Assembly (NCBI GenBank): GCA_011389865.1
Contig: JAABTL010000005.1
Span: forward strand, 1 to 64,000
Length of the DNA: 64,000 nucleotides
Direction of reading: 5' to 3'
From: Trueperaceae bacterium
GTDB taxonomy: Bacteria > Deinococcota > Deinococci > Deinococcales > Trueperaceae
In this document: positions 1 through 9,412 of the stretch, in pieces
How the letters are laid out: the number at the start of each line of letters is the position of its first letter
Position numbering within the stretch: the stretch's first letter is position 1
Translations under genes and position numbers: made by a program
Notes under the pieces: model-generated
The model's input: the letters and a program-made list of their open reading frames with translations, nothing else
Told to the model about the DNA's origin: nothing
Database searches by the model: none

Positions 1-2
1 GG

Positions 3-80
3 GACCGCCTGGTGGCGCGGCTGCGTGAACTGGTCCCGCTGGATGGTCCCCGGCCGCTGCGCGGGGGGCGCGCGCGGTGA
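3..80 (+). CDS. C-terminal end of an unidentified protein (partial)
   Basis: Only the last 25 codons are inside the window, so the product cannot be named. The tail is arginine- and leucine-rich and ends with TGA at 78-80. That stop overlaps the GTG start of the next gene by four bases (GTGA), so the two are translationally coupled. Because the next gene is an ABC half-transporter, the partner half-transporter is the obvious candidate, but this is inference from position only. Confidence 0.45.
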   Translation, partial: DRLVARLRELVPLDGPRPLRGGRAR

Positions 81-1810
81 CGCCCGACGCGGGCGCGGCG
101 GGGCGCGGGTCCGACGCGCCGCGCGGCGCGGCTCCGCGGACCCCGCGGGCACCGCGGGCACCGCGGGCACCGCGGGCTCCGCTGCTGCGCCCGAGCGGGG
201 GGTGGGCCGCCACGGCGATCGCGGCCGCCGTGCTCGGCGCGGGGCTGCGGGTGGCGCTGGTGCCGCTCTTCATCACGCCACTCGTCGACCGCGTGCTGGT
301 CGAGGGCGCGCTGAGCGAGCTGCCCGCCGTCCTGTGGGTCGGCGCGTGGGTGACCGTGGCGGGCTCCTCCCTGCTGTTCCTGCAGGACCTGGCGTTCGGC
401 CGCGCCGCCGCGCACCGCTCGCGCGTGTGGCGCAGCAGGCTCCACGACGCGCTGCTGTGGCGGCCGCCGGCGGCCAGCGGCGGCGCCACCAGCGGGGGCC
501 TGGCGACCCGCGTCGTCAGCGACCTGCGCGAGGTGGAGACCTACGTGATGTACGGCCTCAGCTCGCTCGTCATCGAGAGCGCGACGCTGGTGACGATCCT
601 GGTGGTGTTGGCGTGGACCGACGCGGTCGCGACCACCGGGCTGCTGTTGCTGGTGCTGCCCGCGGTGCTGGCGACCCGCGCCATCGGCCGCGCGGTGGAG
701 GCGGCGACCCGGCGCCATCAGGACACGATCGAACGGCTCGGCGCGCGACTCCAGGAGCACACGCGCCATCGCGAGACGCTGAGGGCGTTCGACGCCTTCG
801 CCTTCGCCGCGCGGCGCTTCGCCCCGACCAACCGGGCGGTGGAGGCGGCCATGGCGACCCGCGTCCGCTGGGCGGCGCTGCCGGCGCCGGTGTCGCAGCT
901 GCTGGTCTTCGTCGCGATCGGTGGCCTGGTCGCGTGGCTGGCCCAGGGCGTCGTCGCGGGCCGCACCACCACCGGCGAGATGGTCGGCTTCGTCACGCTC
1001 GTTGCGCTCCTAGGGACGCCGGCGCAGCTGCTGCCCAAGGCGCTGGCGATGTGGCAGCAGGCGCGCGCGGCGGCCTTCCGGCTGCGTTCGCTGGACGAGC
1101 AGCGTCCGGCGTGGTCGCCGCGGGAGAACCTCGTCGGGGCGCCCGCGGCCGAGCTGCGCTCCGAGGGCCTGGTCGTCGGCTTCGCGGCCGGCACGACGCT
1201 GCTGGCGGACGACGTCGTCATCGAGGGGCCCGGCCTGGTCGCCGTCGTCGGCCCGAGCGGCACCGGCAAGACGAGCTGGCTGCGCACCGTCCTCGGGCTG
1301 CTGCCGGCACGGGGAGGCCGCCTGCGGGTGGCCGGCGTCGTCGTGGACGAGGCCGGGGTGGCCGACGAGACCGCGCTCCGCGCCCGCGTCGCCTACGTGC
1401 CGCAGGGATCGGCGCTGCTGTCGGGCTCGCTGCGCGACAACCTGGCGCTCGGCCGCGAGATCGACGACGACGCCCTGTGGGCCGCGTTGCGCGACGTCGG
1501 CCTGGCCGCGGCGCTGTCCGAGCTGCCGCAGGGACTGGACGCACCGCTGGCGGAGGACGGCGAGGGGCTCTCCGGCGGCCAGCAGCAGCGCCTCGCGATC
1601 GCCCGAGCGCTGGCGGGGGGACCGCTGGTGCTGTGCCTCGACGAGCCGACCTCCGCCCTCGATGGCGCGGCCGAGGCCGACCTGATCGCCCTGCTGCGCC
1701 GCCTCGCCGACGAGCGGCTGGTCATCGTGGTCAGCCACCGCAGCACCGTCGTGGACGCCGCCGACCGCGTCCTCGTCGCGGCCGAGGGGCGCCTGGAGGA
1801 GCGCGGGTGA
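77..1810 (+). CDS. ABC transporter, fused permease and ATPase (half-transporter)
   Basis: This 577-residue exporter-type half-transporter has an N-terminal membrane domain (about residues 45-320) and a C-terminal nucleotide-binding domain. Visible motifs are Walker A GPSGTGKTS, signature LSGGQQQR, Walker B LVLCLDEPTSALD and the switch histidine in VVSHRS, so the ATPase should be active. The substrate cannot be read from sequence; size and arrangement resemble CydC/CydD-like and lipid/drug exporters. It should pair with a second half, probably the gene running in from the left. The GTG start overlaps that gene by four bases, and the downstream methyltransferase overlaps this gene by four bases, giving one tight operon. 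The extreme N-terminus is a low-complexity Pro-Arg-Ala repeat. Confidence 0.88.
   Translation: MTPDAGAAGRGSDAPRGAAPRTPRAPRAPRAPRAPLLRPSGGWAATAIAAAVLGAGLRVALVPLFITPLVDRVLVEGALSELPAVLWVGAWVTVAGSSLLFLQDLAFGRAAAHRSRVWRSRLHDALLWRPPAASGGATSGGLATRVVSDLREVETYVMYGLSSLVIESATLVTILVVLAWTDAVATTGLLLLVLPAVLATRAIGRAVEAATRRHQDTIERLGARLQEHTRHRETLRAFDAFAFAARRFAPTNRAVEAAMATRVRWAALPAPVSQLLVFVAIGGLVAWLAQGVVAGRTTTGEMVGFVTLVALLGTPAQLLPKALAMWQQARAAAFRLRSLDEQRPAWSPRENLVGAPAAELRSEGLVVGFAAGTTLLADDVVIEGPGLVAVVGPSGTGKTSWLRTVLGLLPARGGRLRVAGVVVDEAGVADETALRARVAYVPQGSALLSGSLRDNLALGREIDDDALWAALRDVGLAAALSELPQGLDAPLAEDGEGLSGGQQQRLAIARALAGGPLVLCLDEPTSALDGAAEADLIALLRRLADERLVIVVSHRSTVVDAADRVLVAAEGRLEERG
143..178 (+). repeat. Four 9-bp tandem repeats inside the ABC transporter gene
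   Basis: The unit CCGCGGGCA occurs four times in a row, with the last base of the fourth unit changed. It encodes a repeated Arg-Ala-Pro tripeptide ahead of the first membrane segment. Since the unit is a multiple of three, slippage would change length without breaking the frame. Confidence 0.85.
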
Positions 1811-2571
1811 GCCCCGACCTGTACGACGACCCCGAGTTCTACGACCTGCTGCACGCCGGCTACCGCGACGACCTCGCCTTCTACCGCGGCCTGGCCGACG
1901 ACCACGGCGGCCCCGTGCTCGAGCTCGGCGCCGGCAGCGGCCGCGTCACCCTCGCGTTGGCGCAGGCCGGCCACGCCGTCCTGGCGGTCGAGCCCTCCCC
2001 CGCCATGCGCGCGCGCGGCGCGGCGCGCCTGGCCGCAGCGGGGTGTGGCGAGCGCGTGACCTGGATCGACGCCGACATGCGCGCCCTCGACCTCGAGGCC
2101 ACCGTGCCGCTGGCGATCGCGCCGTTCCACGCCCTGATGCACCTGCCGACGCTCGACGACCAGGACGCCGCCCTGCGGGCGGTGAACCGCCACCTCGGCC
2201 CTGGGGGCGCCTTCGCGACCGACGTGTTCGTGCCGCGCTTCGGCGCCGCCGGCACCGCCGGGGCTGCCGGCGCCGCCGGGGCCCCCGGCGCCGTGCGCGC
2301 CGAGCGCCTCGGCGACGGCGACCTGTTCGTCTGGCAGACCGACGACGCCGCCAACCAGGTGGTGGTGACCGAGCACCGCTGGGACCGCGTGGCGGACGAC
2401 GGCGGGCTGCTGCGCCGGCGAGCGAGCCTGCGCCAGCGCTACTTCCACCGGTTCGAGCTCGAGCGCGCCCTGCGCGCCGCCGGCTTCGCCCGCGTCCGCA
2501 CCTTCGGCGGCTTCGGGCGGGCACCCGTCACCCAGACGGCGACCAGTTGGGTGTTCCTGGCCCACGTCTGA
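1807..2571 (+). CDS. Class I SAM-dependent methyltransferase
   Basis: The 254-residue protein opens with the YDDPEFYDLLHAGYRDD type N-terminus of small-molecule methyltransferases. Motif I follows as VLELGAGSGRVTLALA (about residues 39-54), then the acidic end of strand 2 (AVEPS) and DADMRAL. The substrate is not predictable. The GTG start overlaps the ABC transporter stop by four bases, so it belongs to that operon. An odd point is a glycine/alanine-rich insert near residues 147-162 built from GCCGGC-like repeats. It probably forms a surface loop. Confidence 0.85.
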   Translation: MSPDLYDDPEFYDLLHAGYRDDLAFYRGLADDHGGPVLELGAGSGRVTLALAQAGHAVLAVEPSPAMRARGAARLAAAGCGERVTWIDADMRALDLEATVPLAIAPFHALMHLPTLDDQDAALRAVNRHLGPGGAFATDVFVPRFGAAGTAGAAGAAGAPGAVRAERLGDGDLFVWQTDDAANQVVVTEHRWDRVADDGGLLRRRASLRQRYFHRFELERALRAAGFARVRTFGGFGRAPVTQTATSWVFLAHV

Positions 2572-2608
2572 CTCGTGCGTTGCGAGGTGCGGGCCCGGGC
2601 CACGCGGA

Positions 2609-3829
2609 TCAGCTGCCCAACACCGCCATGGCCGCCGACACGGCGCTGCCGTGCGGCACCGCCCGGCCCAGGTCGCGCCAGGCGCCCTCGAGCGCGGCGG
2701 CCAGGACGACGGCGTCGTGGTCGTCGCCGTGACCGAGCAGCGAGGGGCGGAGCAGACGCGGCGCGAGGTGGTCCTGGCCGCCCGCGATGCGCACGCCACG
2801 CGCGGCCAAGGCCCGCACCACGGCGGGGGCGGCGAGGCCGTCGGGGGTCGTCATCGCCGCGACCGCCGGGGTGGCGCGTTCGGCGAACGGCTCGGCCCCC
2901 AGCGCCGCGCCCGCGGCGAGCAGCGCGCGATTGCGCCGATCGAGCGCGGCGCGGCGCCGCGCGAGGCCCTCCTCGAGCAGCAGGCCGAGGGCCACGTCGG
3001 CCGCGACCACGAGCGAGGTGGCGGGCGTGGTGCCGCTATCGCCCGCGCGCTGGCGCGGCCGCTCGCGGTGGAGATCGAGCGTGTAGGCCGGCACCCGGCG
3101 CCCCGCGTCCTCCCCGCGTGCCCACGCCCGCTCCGAGAGCCAGGCGAAGCCGAGGCCGGGCGGCAGCATGACGCCCTTCTGCGAGCCCGCCACGACGGCG
3201 TCGAGGCCCCAGGCCCGCGGCCGCAGTTCGGCGGCCGCCAGGCTGGTGACGGCGTCGACGAGGACCAGCGCGTCGGGCGCGTGGGCCCGGACGGCCTCCG
3301 CGAGCGCGGCGACGTCGTGGAGCACGCCGGTCGAGGTCTCGGAGTGGACCAACGTGACCGCGTCGGGCCGCCCGACGCTCGCCAGCCGGTGGCGCAGTCC
3401 GTCGGCGTCGAACGTCCGACCCCAGGGCACGTCGTGCTCGCTGACGCGGTAGCCGAAGGCGCGCGCCATCGCGGCCCAGCGGTCGCCGAACTTGCCGCCG
3501 CGCAGGGCAAGCACGTGGCCACCCCGCGGCACCGCGGCGATCAGGGCGGCCTCGAAGGCGGTCGTGCCGGAGCCGGTCAGCAGCATGACGTCGTCGCCGG
3601 GCGCCTCGAACACCTCGGCGAGCGCGGCGCGCAGCCTCAGGAAGCGGGCGCGGAAGTCGTCGGTGCGGTGGTGGACCACCGGGCGTGCCAGCGCCTCGAG
3701 CACCGCCGGCGGCACGGCCACCGGCCCCGGCGCGTACAGCCGCGGCAGGAACGGCGCGCGGCCCGAGGTGTCGCCGCCGCCGGGCGGGCCGTCGTCGTCG
3801 ACCGGCCGGGACCGCTGGTCGCCGCTCAC
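2609..3829 (-). CDS. PLP-dependent class V aminotransferase
   Basis: The 406-residue protein belongs to the serine-glyoxylate / phosphoserine / alanine-glyoxylate aminotransferase group (fold type I). The schiff-base lysine is Lys218 in GSQKGVM, with Asp192 in VDAVTS holding the pyridine nitrogen and a glycine-rich phosphate loop at TGSGTTAFEAAL. The GTG start overlaps the serA stop by four bases. Coupling to serA suggests it supplies the transamination step of serine synthesis, converting 3-phosphohydroxypyruvate to phosphoserine, in place of a canonical SerC. A serine-glyoxylate role is the alternative. It is convergent with the methyltransferase, 37 bases away. Confidence 0.85.
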   Translation of the reverse strand: MSGDQRSRPVDDDGPPGGGDTSGRAPFLPRLYAPGPVAVPPAVLEALARPVVHHRTDDFRARFLRLRAALAEVFEAPGDDVMLLTGSGTTAFEAALIAAVPRGGHVLALRGGKFGDRWAAMARAFGYRVSEHDVPWGRTFDADGLRHRLASVGRPDAVTLVHSETSTGVLHDVAALAEAVRAHAPDALVLVDAVTSLAAAELRPRAWGLDAVVAGSQKGVMLPPGLGFAWLSERAWARGEDAGRRVPAYTLDLHRERPRQRAGDSGTTPATSLVVAADVALGLLLEEGLARRRAALDRRNRALLAAGAALGAEPFAERATPAVAAMTTPDGLAAPAVVRALAARGVRIAGGQDHLAPRLLRPSLLGHGDDHDAVVLAAALEGAWRDLGRAVPHGSAVSAAMAVLGS

Positions 3830-5400
3830 AGCCGCACCGCCCGCAGCGTGTGGATGACGTCGCTCATGCCGCGCAGGACGTCGAGGACGGTCTCGCCGGG
3901 CACCTGGTCGAGGGTGAGCGCGAACATCGCCAGCCCGTCCTCGCCGACGCGCGAGAGCTGCATGCCGGAGATGTTGACGCCCGCGTCGCCCAGCACGGTG
4001 CCGACGCGGCCCACCGCGCCGGGACGGTCGTAGTTCGTGCAGATCAGCATCGTGCCCTCGGGGCGGATCTCGATCGGGAAACCCTCGATCTCGACGATGC
4101 GGGGGTGATCGCCCAGCACCGTGCCGGCCACCACGCTGCTCCCGGCATCGCTTCTGGCGGTGACGCGCACGTGCGTGACGTACCCGCGCGGGCGGGCCGC
4201 GACGACGCGCGAGACGCGCACGTCGCGCTGCTTGGCCAGCGCCAGCGCGTTGACGTAGGTGGGCGGGTCGCTCAGGACCGGTTCCAGGAAGCCCTTCGCG
4301 ACGGCGACGGCGATCGGGTCCGGATCGAGCGGGAAGTCGCCGGCGAACTCGATCACCAGCTCGTGCACGCGGCCCTGGGCGAGCTGCGCGATCACCTTGC
4401 CGAGCGCCTCCCCGAGCTCGAGGTGGCGCCCGAGCTTGGCGACCACCTCGGGCGCCAGCGCCGGCGCGTTGACGACGCCGAGCGCCACGTCGCCCCGCAG
4501 GGCACGCACGGTGCGCTCGACGATGTCCGAGCCGACGCGCCGCTGGGCCTCCTCGGTGTTCGCCCCCAGGTGGGCCGTCACGACCACGTCGTCGCGGCCC
4601 AGCAGCGGGTGCTCGGGCGGCGGCGGCTCCGCCACGAAGACGTCGAGCCCGGCGGCGAAGACGCGCCCTGCGTCGAGGGCGGCGGCGAGCGCGGCCTCGT
4701 CGATGATCCCGCCGCGGGCCGCGTTGACCACCACCGCACCGGTCGGCAGCGCCGCCAGCGCGGCGGCGTCGATGAGCCCCACCGTCTCGTCCGTCAGCGG
4801 CGTGTGCACGGTGAGGAAGCTCACCTCGGCCAGCATCGCGTGGAGCTCGTCGTGGAGCCGCACGTCGAGCTCCTCGGCGCGGCGTGCCGTGATGTAGGGA
4901 TCGTAGGCGGCGACCCGCATGCCGAGGCCCTGCGCGCGGCGCGCGACCAGGCTGCCGATGCGGCCGAGGCCGACGATGCCGAGCGCCGCGCCGTCGACCT
5001 CGCGGCCGAGGAACGCGCGGTCCCACACGCCGCGGCGGAGGCGGGCGTCGGAACGCGCCACGCCGCGCGCCGCGGCGAGCAGTAGCGCGATCGCCAGCTC
5101 CGCGGCGGAGACGTTGTTGGCCTCCGGCGCGTTGACGACGAGGATGCCGCGGCGGCTCGCGGCGTCGAGGTCGATGTTGTCGACGCCGACGCCGCCACGG
5201 CCGACCACCTTGAGGCGCGGTCCGGCGGCGGCGAGGAGGCCCTCGTCGACCTGCGTGCGCGAGCGGGTGATGAGCGCGTCGTAGCCCGATGCCACCTCGA
5301 GGAGCTCGGCCCGGGAGATGCCCGCGCGGTCCTCCACGATGGCGTCGTCGAAGCGCGTGGCGCCCAGGGCGATGGCGTCGGTGACGAGGACACGGAACAT
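3826..5400 (-). CDS. serA: D-3-phosphoglycerate dehydrogenase
   Basis: First enzyme of serine synthesis, oxidising 3-phosphoglycerate with NAD. The 524-residue length is that of the long bacterial form: substrate and NAD domains, an intervening domain, and a C-terminal ACT domain for serine feedback. The NAD motif GLGRIG is at 144-149, and the catalytic set Arg229 (ARGGIIDEA), Glu258 (VAEPP) and His277 (TAHLGANTEEAQ) is complete. The ATG follows a TAGGCT -10 box by seven bases, so the message is predicted to be leaderless. It heads a two-gene operon with the class V aminotransferase. Confidence 0.96.
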   Translation of the reverse strand: MFRVLVTDAIALGATRFDDAIVEDRAGISRAELLEVASGYDALITRSRTQVDEGLLAAAGPRLKVVGRGGVGVDNIDLDAASRRGILVVNAPEANNVSAAELAIALLLAAARGVARSDARLRRGVWDRAFLGREVDGAALGIVGLGRIGSLVARRAQGLGMRVAAYDPYITARRAEELDVRLHDELHAMLAEVSFLTVHTPLTDETVGLIDAAALAALPTGAVVVNAARGGIIDEAALAAALDAGRVFAAGLDVFVAEPPPPEHPLLGRDDVVVTAHLGANTEEAQRRVGSDIVERTVRALRGDVALGVVNAPALAPEVVAKLGRHLELGEALGKVIAQLAQGRVHELVIEFAGDFPLDPDPIAVAVAKGFLEPVLSDPPTYVNALALAKQRDVRVSRVVAARPRGYVTHVRVTARSDAGSSVVAGTVLGDHPRIVEIEGFPIEIRPEGTMLICTNYDRPGAVGRVGTVLGDAGVNISGMQLSRVGEDGLAMFALTLDQVPGETVLDVLRGMSDVIHTLRAVRL

Positions 5401-5407
5401 GGCCGGC

Positions 5408-5413
5408 AGCCTA
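5408..5413 (-). promoter_or_regulatory. -10 box TAGGCT of serA
   Basis: TAGGCT on the minus strand lies seven bases before the serA ATG, placing the predicted transcription start at the start codon. The box sits in the 25-base gap after the lipoprotein gene, giving serA its own promoter. Confidence 0.65.
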
Positions 5414-5425
5414 CCCCGGCGGGCG

Positions 5426-6418
5426 TCAGCGGCCGAAGGCCCCCCACGCCGCGTCGCCGTCCGGCACCTGGAAGCTGTCGGCCCCGAGGACGTCGTACAC
5501 GAACGGACCGTCGATCACGAAGCGCGCCGGCTCACCCGCCAGCAGCGCCGCCACGCGTTCGCGGCCGTCCGCTGCCAGGCGATCGAGGTCGAGTACCACG
5601 ACGATCTCGCGCCGCACGGTCGCCCCGGCGGGCAGCGGCACGGGCGCGAGGTCGAGAACGGCGACCGGCGAAGCGCCGGCGCGCTCGGCATCGGTCGGCG
5701 GCAGCGGCGCACCCGAGGCGTCGAACCCGGGCGCCAACAGGGCCAGGGCGAGGCCGCGGGCGGAGACGAAGTAGCCGACGTCGCCGGGGTTGCGCAACTC
5801 CAGGACGAAGCGCAGGGCCGGCGCATCGGAACGCGCGACGACCGTGCCCTCCGTGCCCGCCACGACCGCGATCTCGGGCGGCTCGACCGCTTGACGCGCG
5901 CGCAGCACCCCGGAGAACAGCGGCCGCACCCCGGTGCTGAAGATGAACACCTCGCTGAGGAAGCGGAGGCGGCCCTCGACCGCGAAGGGCAGCGGGTCGC
6001 CGGCGAAGCTGGCGACGACGGCCCGCCACAGCTTGGGCTGGTCGGCCAGCGACGCCTCGAGCCGCCAGCGCCAGCGCGCGCTGCCGAGCGCGGGCACCGA
6101 CAGGCGCGGCTCGAGCGCGTCGACGTGCGCCCGCTCGCCCGCCAAGAGCAGCCGGTAGTCGACGCTCTCCAGGAACAGGTCGAAGGTGTTCGGGTTGCTG
6201 ACGACGACGGAGAGGTCGACGACCAGGCCGGCGCCGGCGCCCGGAGGGTCGAAGCGCTCGATGCGCGTCTCCCTGGGGTCGAGCACGAAGCGCGGTGCGA
6301 CGACGTCCACCACCGGCGACATGTCGGTGATCTCGCCGACGACGCGCGGCGCACATGCCGTCAGCGCCAAGATGGCGACGGCGGCGAGCAGTGCGCGAAC
6401 TCGCGGGCGCGGCCTCAC
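5426..6418 (-). CDS. LEA14-like (WHy domain) lipoprotein
   Basis: The 330-residue protein has a lipoprotein signal peptide ending in LTAC, so it should be acylated and anchored outside the cytoplasmic membrane. It then carries two copies of a LEA_2/WHy-type beta fold, recognisable by VDLSVVVSNPNTFDLFLESVDY near residues 67-90 and a second, more diverged LRFVLELRNPGDVGYFV near 203-220. Such proteins are linked to desiccation or envelope stress in plants, archaea and bacteria; its role here is unknown. The GTG start overlaps the upstream membrane protein gene by four bases, forming recG - membrane protein - lipoprotein. Confidence 0.72.
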   Translation of the reverse strand: MRPRPRVRALLAAVAILALTACAPRVVGEITDMSPVVDVVAPRFVLDPRETRIERFDPPGAGAGLVVDLSVVVSNPNTFDLFLESVDYRLLLAGERAHVDALEPRLSVPALGSARWRWRLEASLADQPKLWRAVVASFAGDPLPFAVEGRLRFLSEVFIFSTGVRPLFSGVLRARQAVEPPEIAVVAGTEGTVVARSDAPALRFVLELRNPGDVGYFVSARGLALALLAPGFDASGAPLPPTDAERAGASPVAVLDLAPVPLPAGATVRREIVVVLDLDRLAADGRERVAALLAGEPARFVIDGPFVYDVLGADSFQVPDGDAAWGAFGR

Positions 6419-6909
6419 GAGCGGAGTCTACCAGAGCGCGTTCGCGCCGCCCGCGCCGCCCGCCCGCCGCGCCCCGGCAGCCACACCCACCACGCCGCCG
6501 CCACGACCACGGCGATCGCCACCACGGCCGGCGACCCGGCGGTGGGCGCGTCGGCGCCGACCGCGGCGAACGGTCCGCCCAGCAGCCCGGTGGCCATCCC
6601 TTGCGCGACCGCGTGTGCCGGCGGGATGAGGGACGACCAGCGCGGCCGATCGCGCAGCAGCCAGGCGACCGTGACCGCCGCCGCCACGACCAGCGCCAAC
6701 GTCGCGCCGGCGAACGCGATGAGGGGACCGCGGTCGACGCCGATCACCGCGCCGGCGACCCCCACCGCGAGCGCATGGGCCGGCGCCAGGCCCAGGGCCA
6801 GCAGCCACGGTCGCACGCCTCGCAGCGGCCCCCAACGCCGGCGGGCGGTCCAGCCGAAGCCCAGGCCCAGCGCCAGCAGGACGAACGCGAAGGCGCCCAG
6901 CGGTCTCAC
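6415..6909 (-). CDS. Small integral membrane protein of unknown function
   Basis: I do not recognise a family. The 164 residues contain about four or five hydrophobic segments rich in Ala, Val, Gly and Leu, and an Arg-rich cytoplasmic tail. The GTG start lies 13 bases after recG, and the gene overlaps the LEA14-like lipoprotein gene by four bases, so the three are probably one transcript. Nothing in the sequence identifies a substrate or a partner. Confidence 0.6.
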   Translation of the reverse strand: MRPLGAFAFVLLALGLGFGWTARRRWGPLRGVRPWLLALGLAPAHALAVGVAGAVIGVDRGPLIAFAGATLALVVAAAVTVAWLLRDRPRWSSLIPPAHAVAQGMATGLLGGPFAAVGADAPTAGSPAVVAIAVVVAAAWWVWLPGRGGRAARAARTRSGRLRS

Positions 6910-6922
6910 GCGCGCCCCGCCG

Positions 6923-9298
6923 TCACAGCGTCTGCCTGAACCCGACGGCCCGCTCGCGCCGGCGCAGCTCGGTGCGCAGTCCCGCCGCCCACGGCGCGTC
7001 GAGGGCCGGCGACGCCACCAGCATGCGCTTCGCGACGTCGCGCGCCTGCTCGATGACGTGGACGTCCGCGGCCAGGTCGCCGAAGGTGAGGTCGGGCAGG
7101 CCCGACTGGCGGGTGCCGCGCAGCTCGCCCGGGCCGCGCAGCTCGAGGTCGCGTTCGGCGATCAGGAATCCGTCGGTGTGACGCTCGACCACCCGCAGCC
7201 GGGTCATCGTCGCGCGGCTCGCCTCGCCCGCGATCAGCACGCAGCGTCCTGGCGCCTCGCCGCGCCCGACCCGGCCCCGAAGCTGGTGCAGCTGCGCCAG
7301 GCCGAAGCGCTCCGCGTTCTCCACCACCATGGCGGTGGCGTTCGGCACGTCGACACCCACCTCGACCACCGTGGTGGCCACGAGGACGTCGAGCTCGTGG
7401 TCGCGGAAGGCCTGCATGACGGCGTCCTTCTCGGCCGGCGCCAGCCGACCGTGCACGAGGCCGAGACGCGCCTCCGCGGGCAGCAGCGCGCGCAGGTCGT
7501 CGAACAGGGTGGTGGCCGACACGACCTCGTCGAGCGCCTCGGAGTCCGCGACGAGCGGCGCCACGACGTACGCCTGGTGGCCCGCGGCGTGCAACTCGGC
7601 CCACAGCTCGCGGTAGACGGCGCGGCGCTGGCTCGCGCGGACCAGGCGCGTCGCCACGGGCGTGCGGCCGGGCGGCAACTCGTCGAGCACGCTGACGTCG
7701 AGGTCGCCGTAGAGCGTGAGCGCCAGCGACCGCGGGATGGGGGTCGCGGTCATCACCAGCACGTCCGGCGCCCCGCGGATCAGCCGGCGGCGCTGCTCGA
7801 CCCCGAAGCGGTGCTCCTCGTCGACGACGGCGAGTCCGAGGTCGCGGAACTCGACGCCCTCCTGGATCAGCGCGTGCGTCCCGACGACCACGTCGGTGGC
7901 GCCGCTGGCGAGCCGCGCACGCGCCTCGGCCCGCTCCCGCCCGCCCATGCCGCCCACCAGCAGGTCGACGCGCACGCCCAGCGGCCACAGCACGTCGGTG
8001 AACGAGCCGAGGTGCTGCCGGGCCAGCAGCTCGGTCGGGGCCATGACCGCCGCCTGCGCGCCGGCGCGGACCACGGTCCAGGCGGCGCCGGCGGCCACGG
8101 CCGTCTTGCCGCTGCCGACGTCGCCCATCAGCAGGCGGGCCATCTGGCGGGGGGTCGCGAGGTCGGCCCGGATCTCCTCGAGCGCGCGCCGCTGCGCAGC
8201 GGTGAGCGCGTAAGGCAGCGCCGCGGCGAAGGTCGCCGCGTCGTCGTCGGCGGTCGCGAACGCGCGGCCGACCCCCAGGTCGCGCTGCAGCAGCGCGCGC
8301 AGCTCGAGCAGCAGGAACTCGTCGAACTTCAGGCGTCGCAGCGCCCGCTGCAGCCCCGCCTCGTCCGGCGGCTGGTGGACGTCGCGCCAGGCGCGGTCGA
8401 GGTCGACGAGCTCGAGGTCCGCCCGCAGGCGCCGCGGCAGCGTGTCCTGGAGCGGAGGCAGGGCGCGCAGCGTGCGGTCGACCGCGCGCCGCAGGTACGC
8501 CTGGGCGAGCCCCTGGGTGCTGGGGTAGACGGCCACGATGCGGCCGGTGGAGAGCGACGGGCCCTCGTCATCGACCTCGTACCCCTCGACGTTGAGCTCG
8601 GTCGAGCGGCCGCGGCGCTTGACCCGGCCGGTGACGATCAACCGCTGCCGCGGGAAGACCTGCTTCTCGACCCAGGGTTGGTGGAACCACAGCGCGGTCA
8701 GGCGCTCGCCGAACGCGTCCTCCAACACCACGCGCAGCACGCCACCGCCGCGCCGCGTGGGCACGAGCTTGCGCCCGACGACGGTGCCGACGACCGTCGC
8801 CTTCTCCAGCCCCGCCGCCGCCGCGAAGCCGGGGAGCGCCCTGCGGTCCTCCCAGCGGCGCGGCGCGTGGTACAGCACGTCGCGGTAGGTGCGTAGCCCG
8901 ATCTCTGCGAGCTTCCGCCCGGCCTGGGCGCCCAGGTCGATGCGGCGCTCACCGATCTCCGTCTCGAGCAGCTCGTCGACGTCGGCGGCGCCCGCGTCGG
9001 CGCCATCGGACCCCGACACGGAGGCCCGCGCGTGCGGGGCGTCCGCGCGCTCGTCCTCGCGGTCCCCGGCGTCGGCGCTGGCCAACAGCGCCAGCGCTGC
9101 CCGCACCGCCTCCGCCCGCCGCGCCGGCGGCCAGCCCGCGTAGCCGTCGAGCAGGCCGCGCACGTCGGCGAACGGTCGACCGACGGTGGCGAGGAGGCGT
9201 TCGAGCCCACCGACGACGACGCCGTCGCGGCAGCCCTCGGCCAGCTCGCGCTCGAGCGGGCGACGAAGGCGGTCGCGAAGTTCGGGGACGGTGGCCAC
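6923..9298 (-). CDS. recG: ATP-dependent DNA helicase RecG
   Basis: RecG reverses stalled forks and branch-migrates Holliday junctions. The 791-residue protein has an N-terminal extension of about 100 residues typical of Deinococcus RecG, a wedge/OB domain, then a DEAD-type motor with Walker [13 protein letters not shown], motif [14 protein letters not shown] and motif [11 protein letters not shown]. The C-terminal half carries the RecG-specific [18 protein letters not shown] block. GTG is chosen because a TACACT -10 box lies six bases upstream, predicting a leaderless message. Confidence 0.96.
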   Translation of the reverse strand: MATVPELRDRLRRPLERELAEGCRDGVVVGGLERLLATVGRPFADVRGLLDGYAGWPPARRAEAVRAALALLASADAGDREDERADAPHARASVSGSDGADAGAADVDELLETEIGERRIDLGAQAGRKLAEIGLRTYRDVLYHAPRRWEDRRALPGFAAAAGLEKATVVGTVVGRKLVPTRRGGGVLRVVLEDAFGERLTALWFHQPWVEKQVFPRQRLIVTGRVKRRGRSTELNVEGYEVDDEGPSLSTGRIVAVYPSTQGLAQAYLRRAVDRTLRALPPLQDTLPRRLRADLELVDLDRAWRDVHQPPDEAGLQRALRRLKFDEFLLLELRALLQRDLGVGRAFATADDDAATFAAALPYALTAAQRRALEEIRADLATPRQMARLLMGDVGSGKTAVAAGAAWTVVRAGAQAAVMAPTELLARQHLGSFTDVLWPLGVRVDLLVGGMGGRERAEARARLASGATDVVVGTHALIQEGVEFRDLGLAVVDEEHRFGVEQRRRLIRGAPDVLVMTATPIPRSLALTLYGDLDVSVLDELPPGRTPVATRLVRASQRRAVYRELWAELHAAGHQAYVVAPLVADSEALDEVVSATTLFDDLRALLPAEARLGLVHGRLAPAEKDAVMQAFRDHELDVLVATTVVEVGVDVPNATAMVVENAERFGLAQLHQLRGRVGRGEAPGRCVLIAGEASRATMTRLRVVERHTDGFLIAERDLELRGPGELRGTRQSGLPDLTFGDLAADVHVIEQARDVAKRMLVASPALDAPWAAGLRTELRRRERAVGFRQTL

Positions 9299-9304
9299 CC
9301 CGCC

Positions 9305-9310
9305 AGTGTA
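9305..9310 (-). promoter_or_regulatory. -10 box TACACT of recG
   Basis: TACACT ends six bases before the recG GTG on the minus strand, so the transcript should start at or next to the start codon. Confidence 0.62.
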
Positions 9311-9412
9311 CGAACGCGCGCCGGGCTTGGCAGGGCCAAGCGGGACGGGCGCGTTGTCCCCTTGCCGCGCGGCGGGACGTCCCTCGCCCTCGGCGCATGG
9401 TTCGATGCGCTC

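Noticed and set aside
2572-2608. Terminator between the first methyltransferase and the aminotransferase
   Set aside because: Only a short GGCCCGGGCC dyad is seen, too weak to call.
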